NCBI GenBank assembly: GCA_032252755.1
Contig: JAVUPY010000080.1
Span: 1 to 63,412, forward strand
Source: Terriglobia bacterium
GTDB taxonomy: Bacteria > Acidobacteriota > Terriglobia > Terriglobales > Acidobacteriaceae
DNA: 63,412 nt
Reading direction: 5' to 3'
In this document: positions 1 through 7,601 of the stretch, in pieces
Layout: the number at the start of each line of letters is the position of its first letter
Numbering within the stretch: position 1 is the stretch's first letter
Position numbers and translations under genes: made by a program
The notes under the pieces: model-generated
Databases searched by the model: none
What the model was told of the DNA's origin: nothing
What the model saw: only the letters and a program-made list of their open reading frames with translations

Positions 1-1
1 C

Positions 2-1333
2 TCACTGGAATCGGTGCGGCAGTAATTTCACAACGTCGTTGAAGATCACCAGTCCGGCGAACAAGATCAGGCACACGAATGCTGCCTGGTAGATACGTTC
101 TTTCACGGTCTGATTGATGTCGCGCCTGATCAGGCCTTCGATCGCCAGCAGCAGGATCAACCCGCCGTCGAGGATCGGAATAGGGAAGAGGTTGAAGATC
201 CCGAGGTTCAGACTGATCGCAGCCATCACCATCATGATCGGTGTCCAGCCGTCCTGCTGCGCTGCCTCCCCGGAAATCTTCGCGATGCCAATCGGTCCCG
301 ACATGGTCTTGATCGAAACCTTCTGTTCGACCATGCGCTTCACCAGGTCCAGAATCAGAACCGAGTAGCGCTTGTTCTGCTCGACTGATTTTGCGAACGC
401 CTTTGGGAACGGCAGCTTCTGTATTCTTACCGCTGGCTCAGTAGCCACACCGATGCGATATTTCTTCGAGCCGCTAACGTCCGTGAGTGCCGGCGCGAGC
501 GTGAACTTCATCTCCTTGCCATCGCGAACCACAGTGAGTTCCACAGGCTTGCTTTCGGTCTGCTGGAGCATGCGAACCATGACCTGGGTGGAGCGGATTG
601 GGGTGCCGTTCAGGGCCACGATCTCGTCGTCGACCTTAATGCCGACTTTTGCCGCGGGCTGCCCCGCTTCAACATCAGTCACCGTCGTGGGCGAATCCGG
701 CAGCCACCCGGCGCTGCCAACCTGGTCCGGGCCCACAGCTTCGGGAACGATGGTCTTCTGCAGTGTCTCGTTTCCGCGCTGGATCGTAAGCGATACTTGC
801 GAATTCGGGCTCAGCATGACCTTGGAAATGACATCTTCCCAAGTCGGGTTCTCCATATTGTTATAGCGAGCAATACGGTCGCCCGGCTCCAGCCCCGCCT
901 TTTCTGCCGGTGAGTTCTCCAGTACCCAGCCGATCACCGCCGGCTGGTTCAGATAGACCGGCTGTTCATCGTGCACCATGAACACGGCCGTGAGCAGCAC
1001 GACCGCCAGCAGGATGTTCATGAATGGGCCTGCCACGGCAATGATGAATCGCTGCCAGCGCGGGTGCGACATGAACTCGCCCGGATCGCCCGTGCGGCTC
1101 TCCATCGGGTTCTCGCCTGACATCTTCACGTACCCGCCCAGTGGCAGGGCAGAGATGCGGTAATCCGTTTCGCCGCGCTTGAACCCCAGCAGCCGCTTGC
1201 CGAATCCGATCGAGAACGTCTCGACACGAACTCCAAACATCTTCGCGGCCATGAAGTGGCCCAGCTCGTGGACCACGATCATGATCCCGAGAACGATGAC
1301 AACTGATACTACGTCGTAGAGAAAGGTGACCAT
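2..1333 (-). CDS. rseP: RseP-like site-2 intramembrane zinc metalloprotease
   Basis: This is a membrane metalloprotease of the M50B (RseP/RasP) family, which cleaves transmembrane segments of anti-sigma factors and signal-peptide remnants. The zinc motif HELGH lies at residues 22-26 in the first membrane helix. Two PDZ domains follow (about residues 130-205 and 215-290), and the C-terminal membrane segment carries FPIPILDGG, the counterpart of the third-ligand NPxPxLDGG motif. At 443 residues the length is normal, and the stop codon is the second codon of the window, so the gene is complete. A GAGG Shine-Dalgarno sits just before the ATG. It is the last gene of the uppS-cdsA-dxr-rseP run, a gene order conserved in many bacteria. 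A possible, unproven client is the anti-sigma factor encoded at 38991. Confidence 0.95.
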   Translation of the reverse strand: MVTFLYDVVSVVIVLGIMIVVHELGHFMAAKMFGVRVETFSIGFGKRLLGFKRGETDYRISALPLGGYVKMSGENPMESRTGDPGEFMSHPRWQRFIIAVAGPFMNILLAVVLLTAVFMVHDEQPVYLNQPAVIGWVLENSPAEKAGLEPGDRIARYNNMENPTWEDVISKVMLSPNSQVSLTIQRGNETLQKTIVPEAVGPDQVGSAGWLPDSPTTVTDVEAGQPAAKVGIKVDDEIVALNGTPIRSTQVMVRMLQQTESKPVELTVVRDGKEMKFTLAPALTDVSGSKKYRIGVATEPAVRIQKLPFPKAFAKSVEQNKRYSVLILDLVKRMVEQKVSIKTMSGPIGIAKISGEAAQQDGWTPIMMVMAAISLNLGIFNLFPIPILDGGLILLLAIEGLIRRDINQTVKERIYQAAFVCLILFAGLVIFNDVVKLLPHRFQ

Positions 1334-1370
1334 TCAACCTCAAAAGCCGAAACGACTGCTATACCAACGT

Positions 1371-1402
1371 GCCCATATCTGCGCCTCTCGGCAGATGTGG
1401 GC
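1371..1402. repeat. REP-like hairpin, copy A
   Basis: Two 12-nt arms, GCCCATATCTGC and GCAGATGTGGGC, pair with one G-U wobble around an 8-nt loop. The hairpin lies in the 79-nt gap between rseP and dxr. Similar hairpins with a GTGCCCCA-type outer arm and a CTGC/GCAG neck recur at 4863 and 17963. No T-run follows on the minus strand, so it does not look like a simple terminator. Confidence 0.6.
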
Positions 1403-1412
1403 TTGTCCAATC

Positions 1413-2606
1413 CTAACCGCGCATCGCACTCGGCTGCTTGCCTCGCCCGAACTGCTTCACGAAAGAGCCTGCCCGCTCGCGAGCCTCGGCATCCGCTGCA
1501 AGTACCTCTTTAATAGATTCCGGATGATGCTCGGACGTTACTTTCAATACTCGCTCAATTGTATCCGGGATTGCGTTGAACGGAATGTTACCTTCGAGGA
1601 ATGCCGCCACGGCCACCTCGTCGGCGGCGTTCAACGCCACCGTCTTCTCTCCGCCGCCTTCGGCTGCCTCGTAAGCTAAACGTAAACAAGGGAATTTCTC
1701 GAAATCCGGAGGACAAAAGTCCAATTTCCGCATCTCCAGGGGATCAAACCGGAGTTCCGATGGAACCCGGTCGGGGTAAGTCAAGGCATACAGGATTGGT
1801 AACCTCATGTCCGTCACAGATATCTGGGCTAACAGGCTGCCGTCCACGAACTCCACCATGCTGTGTACCGTCGACTGAGGATGAACGATGACCCGAACCT
1901 GCGGGGGAGGCAAGTTAAACAATCTGCAGGCTTCGATGACCTCGAATCCCTTGTTCATCAGGGTCGCAGAATCAATCGTGATCCGCCGTCCCATTTTCCA
2001 CGTTGGATGATTCAGCGCTTGCGCGACCGTGATGTTGTCGAACTCCGCCTTGGGCGTGTGCAGGAATGGTCCGCCCGAAGCCGTCAGCCATACTCGCTCG
2101 ACCTCGTTGAGCCTGCCGCCCCGCATGCACTGGTGAATCGCGTTGTGCTCGCTGTCGATGGGCAGCAGCGGCTTCCCTTGCCGACGAGCTTCCGCCGTGA
2201 TCAGTTCTCCGGCGGCGACTAGACATTCCTTATTAGCCAGACCTATGGCCTTCCCCGCCTTTACCGCTTCGTAAGTAGCTTCGAGTCCCGCAACCCCAAC
2301 AATCGCGCTGACCACGAAATCAACCTCCGGGTGGGTCGAGACCGCGACTGTGCCCGCCGCCCCGTGTACCACCTCGATTCCGGAAAGTTCGGCCCCCTTG
2401 AGCTTGGCTCGAACTGTTTCCGCATCCTGCTCCTTCGCCAGCGAAAGCACCTTCGGTCGCCACCGGCGCGCCTGCTCCACCGCAAGTTCGAGATTGGAAC
2501 CCGCGGCCATGGAGACGACCTGGAACTTGTCAGGGTAACTCTCGACGATGCTGAGGGTACTGCGGCCAATGGAGCCGGTCGAACCCAGGATGGCAATCCG
2601 CTTCAT
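1413..2606 (-). CDS. dxr: 1-deoxy-D-xylulose 5-phosphate reductoisomerase
   Basis: This enzyme converts DXP to 2-C-methyl-D-erythritol 4-phosphate with NADPH, the first committed step of the MEP isoprenoid pathway. The N-terminal dinucleotide-binding motif GSTGSIG is at residues 8-14. The family motifs LANKE and PIDSEHNAI (metal and substrate site) are both intact. I chose the ATG at 2606, which gives MKRIAILG and a 397-residue protein of normal length; an upstream extension to 2705 would add an unconserved Cys/Arg-rich tail. It lies 22 nt downstream of cdsA in the same operon, so isoprenoid precursor supply is coupled to uppS. Confidence 0.97.
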   Translation of the reverse strand: MKRIAILGSTGSIGRSTLSIVESYPDKFQVVSMAAGSNLELAVEQARRWRPKVLSLAKEQDAETVRAKLKGAELSGIEVVHGAAGTVAVSTHPEVDFVVSAIVGVAGLEATYEAVKAGKAIGLANKECLVAAGELITAEARRQGKPLLPIDSEHNAIHQCMRGGRLNEVERVWLTASGGPFLHTPKAEFDNITVAQALNHPTWKMGRRITIDSATLMNKGFEVIEACRLFNLPPPQVRVIVHPQSTVHSMVEFVDGSLLAQISVTDMRLPILYALTYPDRVPSELRFDPLEMRKLDFCPPDFEKFPCLRLAYEAAEGGGEKTVALNAADEVAVAAFLEGNIPFNAIPDTIERVLKVTSEHHPESIKEVLAADAEARERAGSFVKQFGRGKQPSAMRG

Positions 2607-2628
2607 GGAAGAGCCTAGGATACAGGAA

Positions 2629-3522
2629 CTAAGGCACCTGTAGAAAGTACTCACGCAGCGCGCCGAAGAGCACCAGCGCGATGGGCGCCGCGAACAGCAG
2701 AGCATCGATTCGGTCGAGAATGCCGCCGTGACCTGGTAGCAGCGAACCCGAGTCCTTCACGTTCGCTCCACGCTTAATCAGCGACTCCAACAGGTCCCCA
2801 ATCTGTCCGGCGATATTGATTGCCAGCGCAACCAGCGCCGTGATCCACATCGGGGTGTCTTCGAAATACAGTGGCGCGTGCAGCAGGTGAATCGTCGTCA
2901 GCCCACGGCTTATCGGAGTCGCAAACTCCACCAGCAGGATGCCAACGATGATGCTCGCCACGGCTGACGCGATCGCGCCTTCCCACGTCTTCTTCGGACT
3001 GATCCGCGGCGCGAACTTGATCTTCCCAAACGCGCGTCCCACGTAATAAGCCGCGGTGTCTCCCACCCAGATCACAAAAAAGGTGATCAGAACCAGCAAC
3101 CAACCCGCCAGCATGATCCTCATGATGACCAGGCAGGCGAGGCTGAATCCGAGATATGGAAGCGCTACATAGGAGACCGCCGCCCCCGGCAGCACCGAAC
3201 GCATGTCCTCACGCGACATCCCAGCACAGAGAAACACAAAGGGCGAAAGTGTGAAGAAGAACACCATCGTGATCAGCACATATTCGCCGTTCGGCGAGGG
3301 ACTGCCCGTAGCCCAGAGGATGATCCCGTAGAACGTGACGATCAGCAGGTAGGTAAGAAACCGGAACGGCTCGTATCCGTAGCCGGCCGCAAGCGACAGG
3401 TACTCCACAGCCGCGAGCACCGCGACCGCTCCCACCAGCACCGCGAATAGCCAGTTCGGCGCCAGGAACAGCGCCAGCAGCACCAGCGGAATCAGCACCA
3501 CCGCAGTAAGGACTCGTTTCAT
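2629..3522 (-). CDS. cdsA: Phosphatidate cytidylyltransferase (CDP-diglyceride synthase)
   Basis: An integral membrane enzyme that makes CDP-diacylglycerol from phosphatidate and CTP, feeding phospholipid synthesis. The protein is almost entirely hydrophobic helices. It carries the C-terminal family signature, seen here as KRGANVKDSG followed by LLPGHGGILDRID near residues 250-280. The ATG at 3522 (MKRVLTAVVL) gives 297 residues; an upstream alternative at 3558 adds 12 residues that overlap poorly with the family. It sits between uppS (56 nt upstream) and dxr. Confidence 0.96.
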   Translation of the reverse strand: MKRVLTAVVLIPLVLLALFLAPNWLFAVLVGAVAVLAAVEYLSLAAGYGYEPFRFLTYLLIVTFYGIILWATGSPSPNGEYVLITMVFFFTLSPFVFLCAGMSREDMRSVLPGAAVSYVALPYLGFSLACLVIMRIMLAGWLLVLITFFVIWVGDTAAYYVGRAFGKIKFAPRISPKKTWEGAIASAVASIIVGILLVEFATPISRGLTTIHLLHAPLYFEDTPMWITALVALAINIAGQIGDLLESLIKRGANVKDSGSLLPGHGGILDRIDALLFAAPIALVLFGALREYFLQVP

Positions 3523-3578
3523 TGTCAATGAATGTAGCAGAGGAAGGTGAGAAGGCACACGCTTTCAATAGCAGTTGG

Positions 3579-4373
3579 TTACGCCGGCTGACTATGATTC
3601 GCCACCAGCCCGCCGTAGCGCCGCTCCCGCTTCTGAAACTCCGCGATGGATTCCAGCAAGTTCGTACCGCGGAAATCCGGCCACAGCGTCTGTGTCACGT
3701 AGATCTCGGCGTAGGCTGACTGCCACAGGAGGAAATTGCTCAGCCGCATCTCGCCGCTGGTGCGGATGATCAAATCGGGATCGGGAAGGTTCGCCGTGTA
3801 GAGATGCTTCCCGATCATCTCTTCATCGATCTGGAGATGCTCGAAGCCGCCGTTCGACATCGCCTGCCGCACGATTGACGAGAACGCATCGGCCAGTTCC
3901 GTGCGCGCGCCATAGTTCAGCGCCAGCGTCAGCACCGTGCCCGTGTTTTTTGACGTCGCGTCCTGCGCCCAATCCATGCGGTCTTGCACTTCCGGCGGGA
4001 GTTCGTGCTTGCGCCCGATGTACTGCAGTCGAATGTTGTTCTTGTTCAGCGTCGGGACTTCGTTCTTGAGATAGCTGCGCAGCAGTTGCATCAGGAAGGT
4101 CGTTTCCGTCTTTGGCCGCCGCTTCCAGTTCTCGACCGAGAACGCGTAAAGCGTGAGCCACGGAATCCCACATCGCGCCGCCGTCTCGACGGTGGAGCGC
4201 ACCGATTCGGCACCGGCCTTGTGTCCGGCGATGCGCGGCAAGTGGCGGCGGTGAGCCCACCGTCCATTGCCGTCCATGATGATTGCGATATGTTTCGGAA
4301 GCCGCTCGGGATCGAGCCTCTCGAAAATTTCCGCTTCTTTGCGACTCATCCCGGCGGGCACTTGTGTGCGCAA
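3579..4373 (-). CDS. uppS: Undecaprenyl (polyprenyl) diphosphate synthase
   Basis: A cis-prenyltransferase that builds the C55 undecaprenyl diphosphate carrier used for peptidoglycan and polysaccharide synthesis. The active-site motif IIMDGNGRWA places the catalytic Asp at residue 34. The later family motif GEMRLSNFLLWQ is also present, and the length of 264 is typical. The start shown is TTG, preceded at about 6 nt by GAGGT; an ATG eight codons further in (4349) is possible but has a weaker ribosome site. It is the first gene of the envelope operon. Confidence 0.95.
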   Translation of the reverse strand: MRTQVPAGMSRKEAEIFERLDPERLPKHIAIIMDGNGRWAHRRHLPRIAGHKAGAESVRSTVETAARCGIPWLTLYAFSVENWKRRPKTETTFLMQLLRSYLKNEVPTLNKNNIRLQYIGRKHELPPEVQDRMDWAQDATSKNTGTVLTLALNYGARTELADAFSSIVRQAMSNGGFEHLQIDEEMIGKHLYTANLPDPDLIIRTSGEMRLSNFLLWQSAYAEIYVTQTLWPDFRGTNLLESIAEFQKRERRYGGLVANHSQPA

Positions 4374-4489
4374 CGAGTTACCTCAACTTGAGCTTTGAAA
4401 CTAGCACAGGCCAGAGGCTCGGCGCAATGAACCACGGCCCCAAACCTTGTGACGAAAAGAAACTCTGTGACTGAAACGCCGCCCCACGT

Positions 4490-4723
4490 TCAGGCTATTC
4501 TGCGGCCATTCGGTCGATGCCCGGTGAGAACAAAGTCTTCGCGCTCCCAATCGTACTGAAGCGTGTACTGGTGGGCGCATGTCTTGCAAAGCCATACCAC
4601 CCGCCGCTCCTGCCCCTTCTGGAATTCGCGCGTCGGCTGAATAAACAACTTGCCTTCCCCCAGCCTCTTGAATTGCGTCGAACAGGACGGATTGAAACAA
4701 CTGGCGACCCTCGGTTTCAGCAC
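4490..4723 (-). CDS. Small zinc-ribbon-like protein
   Basis: A 77-residue protein with four cysteines in two pairs (C9 and C14, then a CKTC pair near residue 46), the pattern of a small zinc ribbon. The GTG start at 4723 has a near-perfect AGGAGGT Shine-Dalgarno four to seven bases upstream, which is the strongest argument that it is a real gene. I do not recognise the family. It lies alone on the minus strand, upstream of uppS with a gap of about 115 nt, so it may or may not be cotranscribed with the isoprenoid operon. Confidence 0.72.
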   Translation of the reverse strand: MLKPRVASCFNPSCSTQFKRLGEGKLFIQPTREFQKGQERRVVWLCKTCAHQYTLQYDWEREDFVLTGHRPNGRRIA

Positions 4724-4862
4724 GGGACCTCCTCTTACGCCTGCTCGCCTGTCGGGAACTTTATATGAGTTTGGAATCGGGCCTTGGTTCAGGACGTTGC
4801 TTGAGTAGCCACGTATTTATCCCGGAAAAAAGCAAACCGGAACCTAAGCTCCGGTCACTTCC

Positions 4863-4899
4863 GTGCCCCACGTCTGCCGCTTTCAGCAGACGTGGGCAC
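4863..4899. repeat. REP-like hairpin, copy B
   Basis: Arms GTGCCCCACGTCTGC and GCAGACGTGGGCAC pair over 14 bp with one bulged C, around the loop CGCTTTCA. The hairpin lies in the 199-nt gap between the small zinc-ribbon gene and the XRE regulator, 24 nt from the XRE stop codon. It shares the outer arm and neck with the hairpins at 1371 and 17963. The rest of that gap shows no gene. Confidence 0.65.
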
Positions 4900-4922
4900 C
4901 ACGAAAATCAGCGCGAGAGATG

Positions 4923-5456
4923 TTACGCCGTACGCCGTGTCCCCAAAGTCATCTCGCGAACCTCGTTCACGATTGATGCGCGCTGGATGGGCGTAAGGCT
5001 GCTCACGAACGGAATCATCTGGGCCGTGAACTCGTCGGCCATCAGCTCGCGGATATCGTCCTCGATGGTCCGCCCGTTCGGGTTCAGCAGGTCGGGCACG
5101 CGCACGTGCAGTGCGTTCGCCAGGCGTTCCAGCGAACTCAGAGTCGGACACGCCTTCTCATTTTCAATCTTGCTGACGTATGTGCGTGGTACCTTCATAC
5201 GCTGCGCCAGTTGACGCTGGCTCAGGCCCGCGCGCAGGCGGAGATTGCGGATCGCCAGCGCAACCGGCAGACTGCTGGACGAGGGCTCGGCTGGAACTGG
5301 CTGGGGCGCAGGCTGAACGATCACAGGCTCCGGCTCATCGTCCAGAGAGGTCTTGCAGCGGCGGCATAAATTGTTATTTGTCCGGAATTGGACTAAATGG
5401 CAATGGTCGCAACGAACAACTTCTCGACTATCGACCGGCGCAAGTGTTGTGGCCAT
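4923..5456 (-). CDS. XRE-family regulator with N-terminal zinc ribbon
   Basis: A probable DNA-binding regulator of 177 residues. The N-terminus has two cysteine pairs, CDHC and CRRC (about residues 17-35), resembling a zinc ribbon. A Pro/Glu linker follows, then a Cro/C1-type helix-turn-helix around residues 68-125, with GLSQRQLAQRMKVPRTYVSK as the recognition part. The C-terminus is helical. The ATG at 5456 was chosen over an upstream TTG at 5495. It is transcribed divergently from the HD-domain gene at 5683. The 226-nt shared region contains a two-copy direct repeat that could be its operator. Confidence 0.88.
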   Translation of the reverse strand: MATTLAPVDSREVVRCDHCHLVQFRTNNNLCRRCKTSLDDEPEPVIVQPAPQPVPAEPSSSSLPVALAIRNLRLRAGLSQRQLAQRMKVPRTYVSKIENEKACPTLSSLERLANALHVRVPDLLNPNGRTIEDDIRELMADEFTAQMIPFVSSLTPIQRASIVNEVREMTLGTRRTA

Positions 5457-5625
5457 TCTGGATCTACGGAGTTGCCAGAGCGGGCACTCCCCCAAGGTTT
5501 CCCCGGTGCTCGCAAGTGCAAGGCACCAGAAAAGTTAACCTTAGGCTGGGCTCAATTTGCGACAGACCGCCTGTGGATGTCAACATGAATCTTCCGAGTT
5601 TCACGGAGATAACCACCCAAAAAAG

Positions 5626-5658
5626 CGGACAATGTTCCCGTGATATCGGACAATTTCC
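5626..5658. promoter_or_regulatory. Two-copy direct repeat CGGACAAT, candidate operator
   Basis: CGGACAATGTTCC at 5626 and CGGACAATTTCC at 5647 are direct repeats with starts 21 bp apart, two helical turns. They lie immediately upstream of the HD-domain gene start at 5683 and in the divergent region shared with the XRE regulator. This geometry suits a dimeric regulator binding one DNA face. The functional assignment is inference. Confidence 0.35.
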
Positions 5659-5682
5659 AGCGAAAACATGGAGAATATAGGG

Positions 5683-6255
5683 ATGAATCGCGAAGAAGGA
5701 TGGTGTTTACTAACTGAGTTCACCCAGTCGGAAAGTCTTCGGAAACATGCGCTTGCGGTCGAAGCCTGCGTCCGCGCCTACGCCCGCAAGTTCGGCGGGG
5801 ACGAGGAGACTTGGGGCCTCGTCGGCCTCATCCACGACTTCGATTACGAGAAGTATCCCAGCGCCGAAGACCACCCCTTCCGCGGCAGCGAGATCCTCGC
5901 CCAGCGCGGTGTCAGCGAAGAAATCCGAAGGGCCATCCTCAGCCACGCCGACTACTCCGGCGTCCCGCGCGTCTCCAAGCTGGAAAAGACCCTCTTTGCC
6001 TGCGACGAACTCGCCGGATTCATCACCGCCGTCGCGCTGGTGAAGCCATCGAAGTCGCTCAACGAAGTCGACGCCAAGTCCGTGCGAAAACGAATGAAGG
6101 ACAAAGCCTTCGCCCGCTCGGTCAACCGCCAGGACATTATCAACGGCGCCGCCGACCTCGGCGTCGATCTCGACGAACACATAACGTTCTGCGTGGAAGC
6201 GATGAAAACCATCGCGGAAAGATTGGGACTGGCAGGAGTGCAGGCCGCGCCCTAA
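5683..6255 (+). CDS. HD-domain (HDIG-type) phosphohydrolase-like protein
   Basis: A 190-residue member of the HD superfamily (HDIG-domain class). Likely metal ligands are H22, the doublet H51-D52 in GLIHDFDYEKYP, and H88 in SHADYSG, in the right order and spacing for an HD fold. Members hydrolyse phosphoesters or nucleotides, but the substrate cannot be told here. The ATG at 5683 was chosen because GGAG lies nine bases upstream; an in-frame ATG at 5668 lacks a site. It is transcribed divergently from the XRE regulator and ends one base before the convergent VWFA gene's stop codon. Confidence 0.87.
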   Translation: MNREEGWCLLTEFTQSESLRKHALAVEACVRAYARKFGGDEETWGLVGLIHDFDYEKYPSAEDHPFRGSEILAQRGVSEEIRRAILSHADYSGVPRVSKLEKTLFACDELAGFITAVALVKPSKSLNEVDAKSVRKRMKDKAFARSVNRQDIINGAADLGVDLDEHITFCVEAMKTIAERLGLAGVQAAP

Positions 6256-6256
6256 T

Positions 6257-7165
6257 TTATTGCTCGAAGGAACAACTCGGAAGTCGATCTGGAGCGTGTA
6301 CCTCGAACTTGCGAAATTTGCCCGTAGGCTTGGTGAGGGGCACGACTTTCAGTTGCGGATTGCGTGGAGCCGATGTCACGAAAGTAACTCGGTAGTACGC
6401 CAGCGCTTCGGCGTAGAACCGAAGCGGCAGGATGTGCTCCGGTTTCTTCGGTTGTGTGCTTGGCAGGTATAGAACGAACCCCCCGAGTTCTTCGGCTATT
6501 TGCGGTATTCTGATGCGCGCATTCTCCTCTACCAGAGTCTGCGGGTTTGGTTCCGGTGTAAGAAACAGGAAAGCAGGATGGATCGCACGGTCAGCCAATT
6601 CTCGCGTCAATGTCGATTCATCGGTTTTTGAGAGATTGTCGCCACCATCGGTAATGATGATGACTGCATCATCGATGCCGATATGCTCTGAATCTACGGC
6701 CGAAGCGATGTCGTCGTACAGTTCAGTTCGTCCACCGAGCGGCCGAGTCTTCGTGATGTTCTCGCCGAGGTATCTCAAGTAAGAATACGCTTCGTCCCGC
6801 TTTGTAAAGGATCGACCTCTTTCCGCGAATACTTCTGTGGTGAACGGAACCCTGTTGGTGATATTCGAGAGAAGCTCGTATGCGGTCTGTACCACGATAG
6901 CCCACCTTCGAGGTCCGCTTCGCATGCTGCCGCTGGCGTCAACGAACAGGAATACTCGATCTATTGTCCGATGGCTGACCTCAGAAGGCGCTAACTTCTG
7001 CTTTCCGACTCGTATTTGAAATGAATCAGTACCGAATCCGATCAGCGGTTCCAACGTCTTCGCATCCGTGACAGTGACCGGTACCGAGAATCGACAATCA
7101 GTTTGCTCGCAGTAAAGGCCCGAGGTGAGGGCCAGGATGATCACCGTGACTCGGAACCATTTCAT
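6257..7165 (-). CDS. Secreted VWFA-domain protein
   Basis: A 302-residue exported protein with a hydrophobic N-terminal signal (MKWFRVTVIILALTSG) and a von Willebrand factor A domain. The metal site DASGS is at residues 76-80, and the VIIITDGGDN strand is further on. This matches the VWFA-related family common in Acidobacteriota. The region before the domain (about residues 25-70) looks like the small beta domain that usually precedes it. Its role is probably protein binding in the periplasm or at the cell surface. The ATG at 7165 was preferred to an upstream start at 7204 because it gives a clean signal peptide. Confidence 0.85.
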   Translation of the reverse strand: MKWFRVTVIILALTSGLYCEQTDCRFSVPVTVTDAKTLEPLIGFGTDSFQIRVGKQKLAPSEVSHRTIDRVFLFVDASGSMRSGPRRWAIVVQTAYELLSNITNRVPFTTEVFAERGRSFTKRDEAYSYLRYLGENITKTRPLGGRTELYDDIASAVDSEHIGIDDAVIIITDGGDNLSKTDESTLTRELADRAIHPAFLFLTPEPNPQTLVEENARIRIPQIAEELGGFVLYLPSTQPKKPEHILPLRFYAEALAYYRVTFVTSAPRNPQLKVVPLTKPTGKFRKFEVHAPDRLPSCSFEQ

Positions 7166-7444
7166 TTTCGCGAGCAGACTATTCCTATCCTTGAGCGCTG
7201 ACAAGTGAAGCTGCGCAAATTCAGCACTTTACAACAAAAGTGGCGCATTCTGTGTAGCACCCGAGTTTACAGACGCGCATTGGCAACGGTTTCAAATCGA
7301 CGGAGAGAATCTCACAAACGTTGCCGTCGTCGATCTCGGCGGGCTCTTCTCCGGCAACCTATCGGCTTCTCGCGCAGCGTTATGATGCGCCTCGCCGACC
7401 AGCTTCTGAGCGCCTGAGGTGGGCAAAACAGCGAAATGTCGCAA

Positions 7445-7497
7445 TGACGATTGAACTGCAGAACTGCAGTGACGATTGAACTGCAGTGACGATTGAC
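7445..7497. repeat. Tandem 17-mer repeat in the VWFA-hutH spacer
   Basis: The unit TGACGATTGAACTGCAG occurs at 7445 and again at 7470, separated by a partial copy AACTGCAG, and is followed by a third partial TGACGATTGAC at 7487. The inverse motif CAATCGTC appears twice downstream (about 7541 and 7556), so the 400-nt gap can fold back on itself. I see no gene in 7166-7601. The TGACGATTG core is shared with the palindromic element at 9747. Confidence 0.65.
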
Positions 7498-7601
7498 AAT
7501 TTTCTCATCGACGATCAAAAGCGGTTCAGTAAATAGGTGTCCAATCGTCATGAGACAATCGTCAATGACTCAATCTGTTTGCAGCTCATTCGTCATTTCA
7601 T

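Noticed and set aside
7436-7600. CRISPR array in the VWFA-hutH gap
   Set aside because: Repeat units are adjacent or 8 nt apart, not separated by regular spacers, and there are no cas genes.
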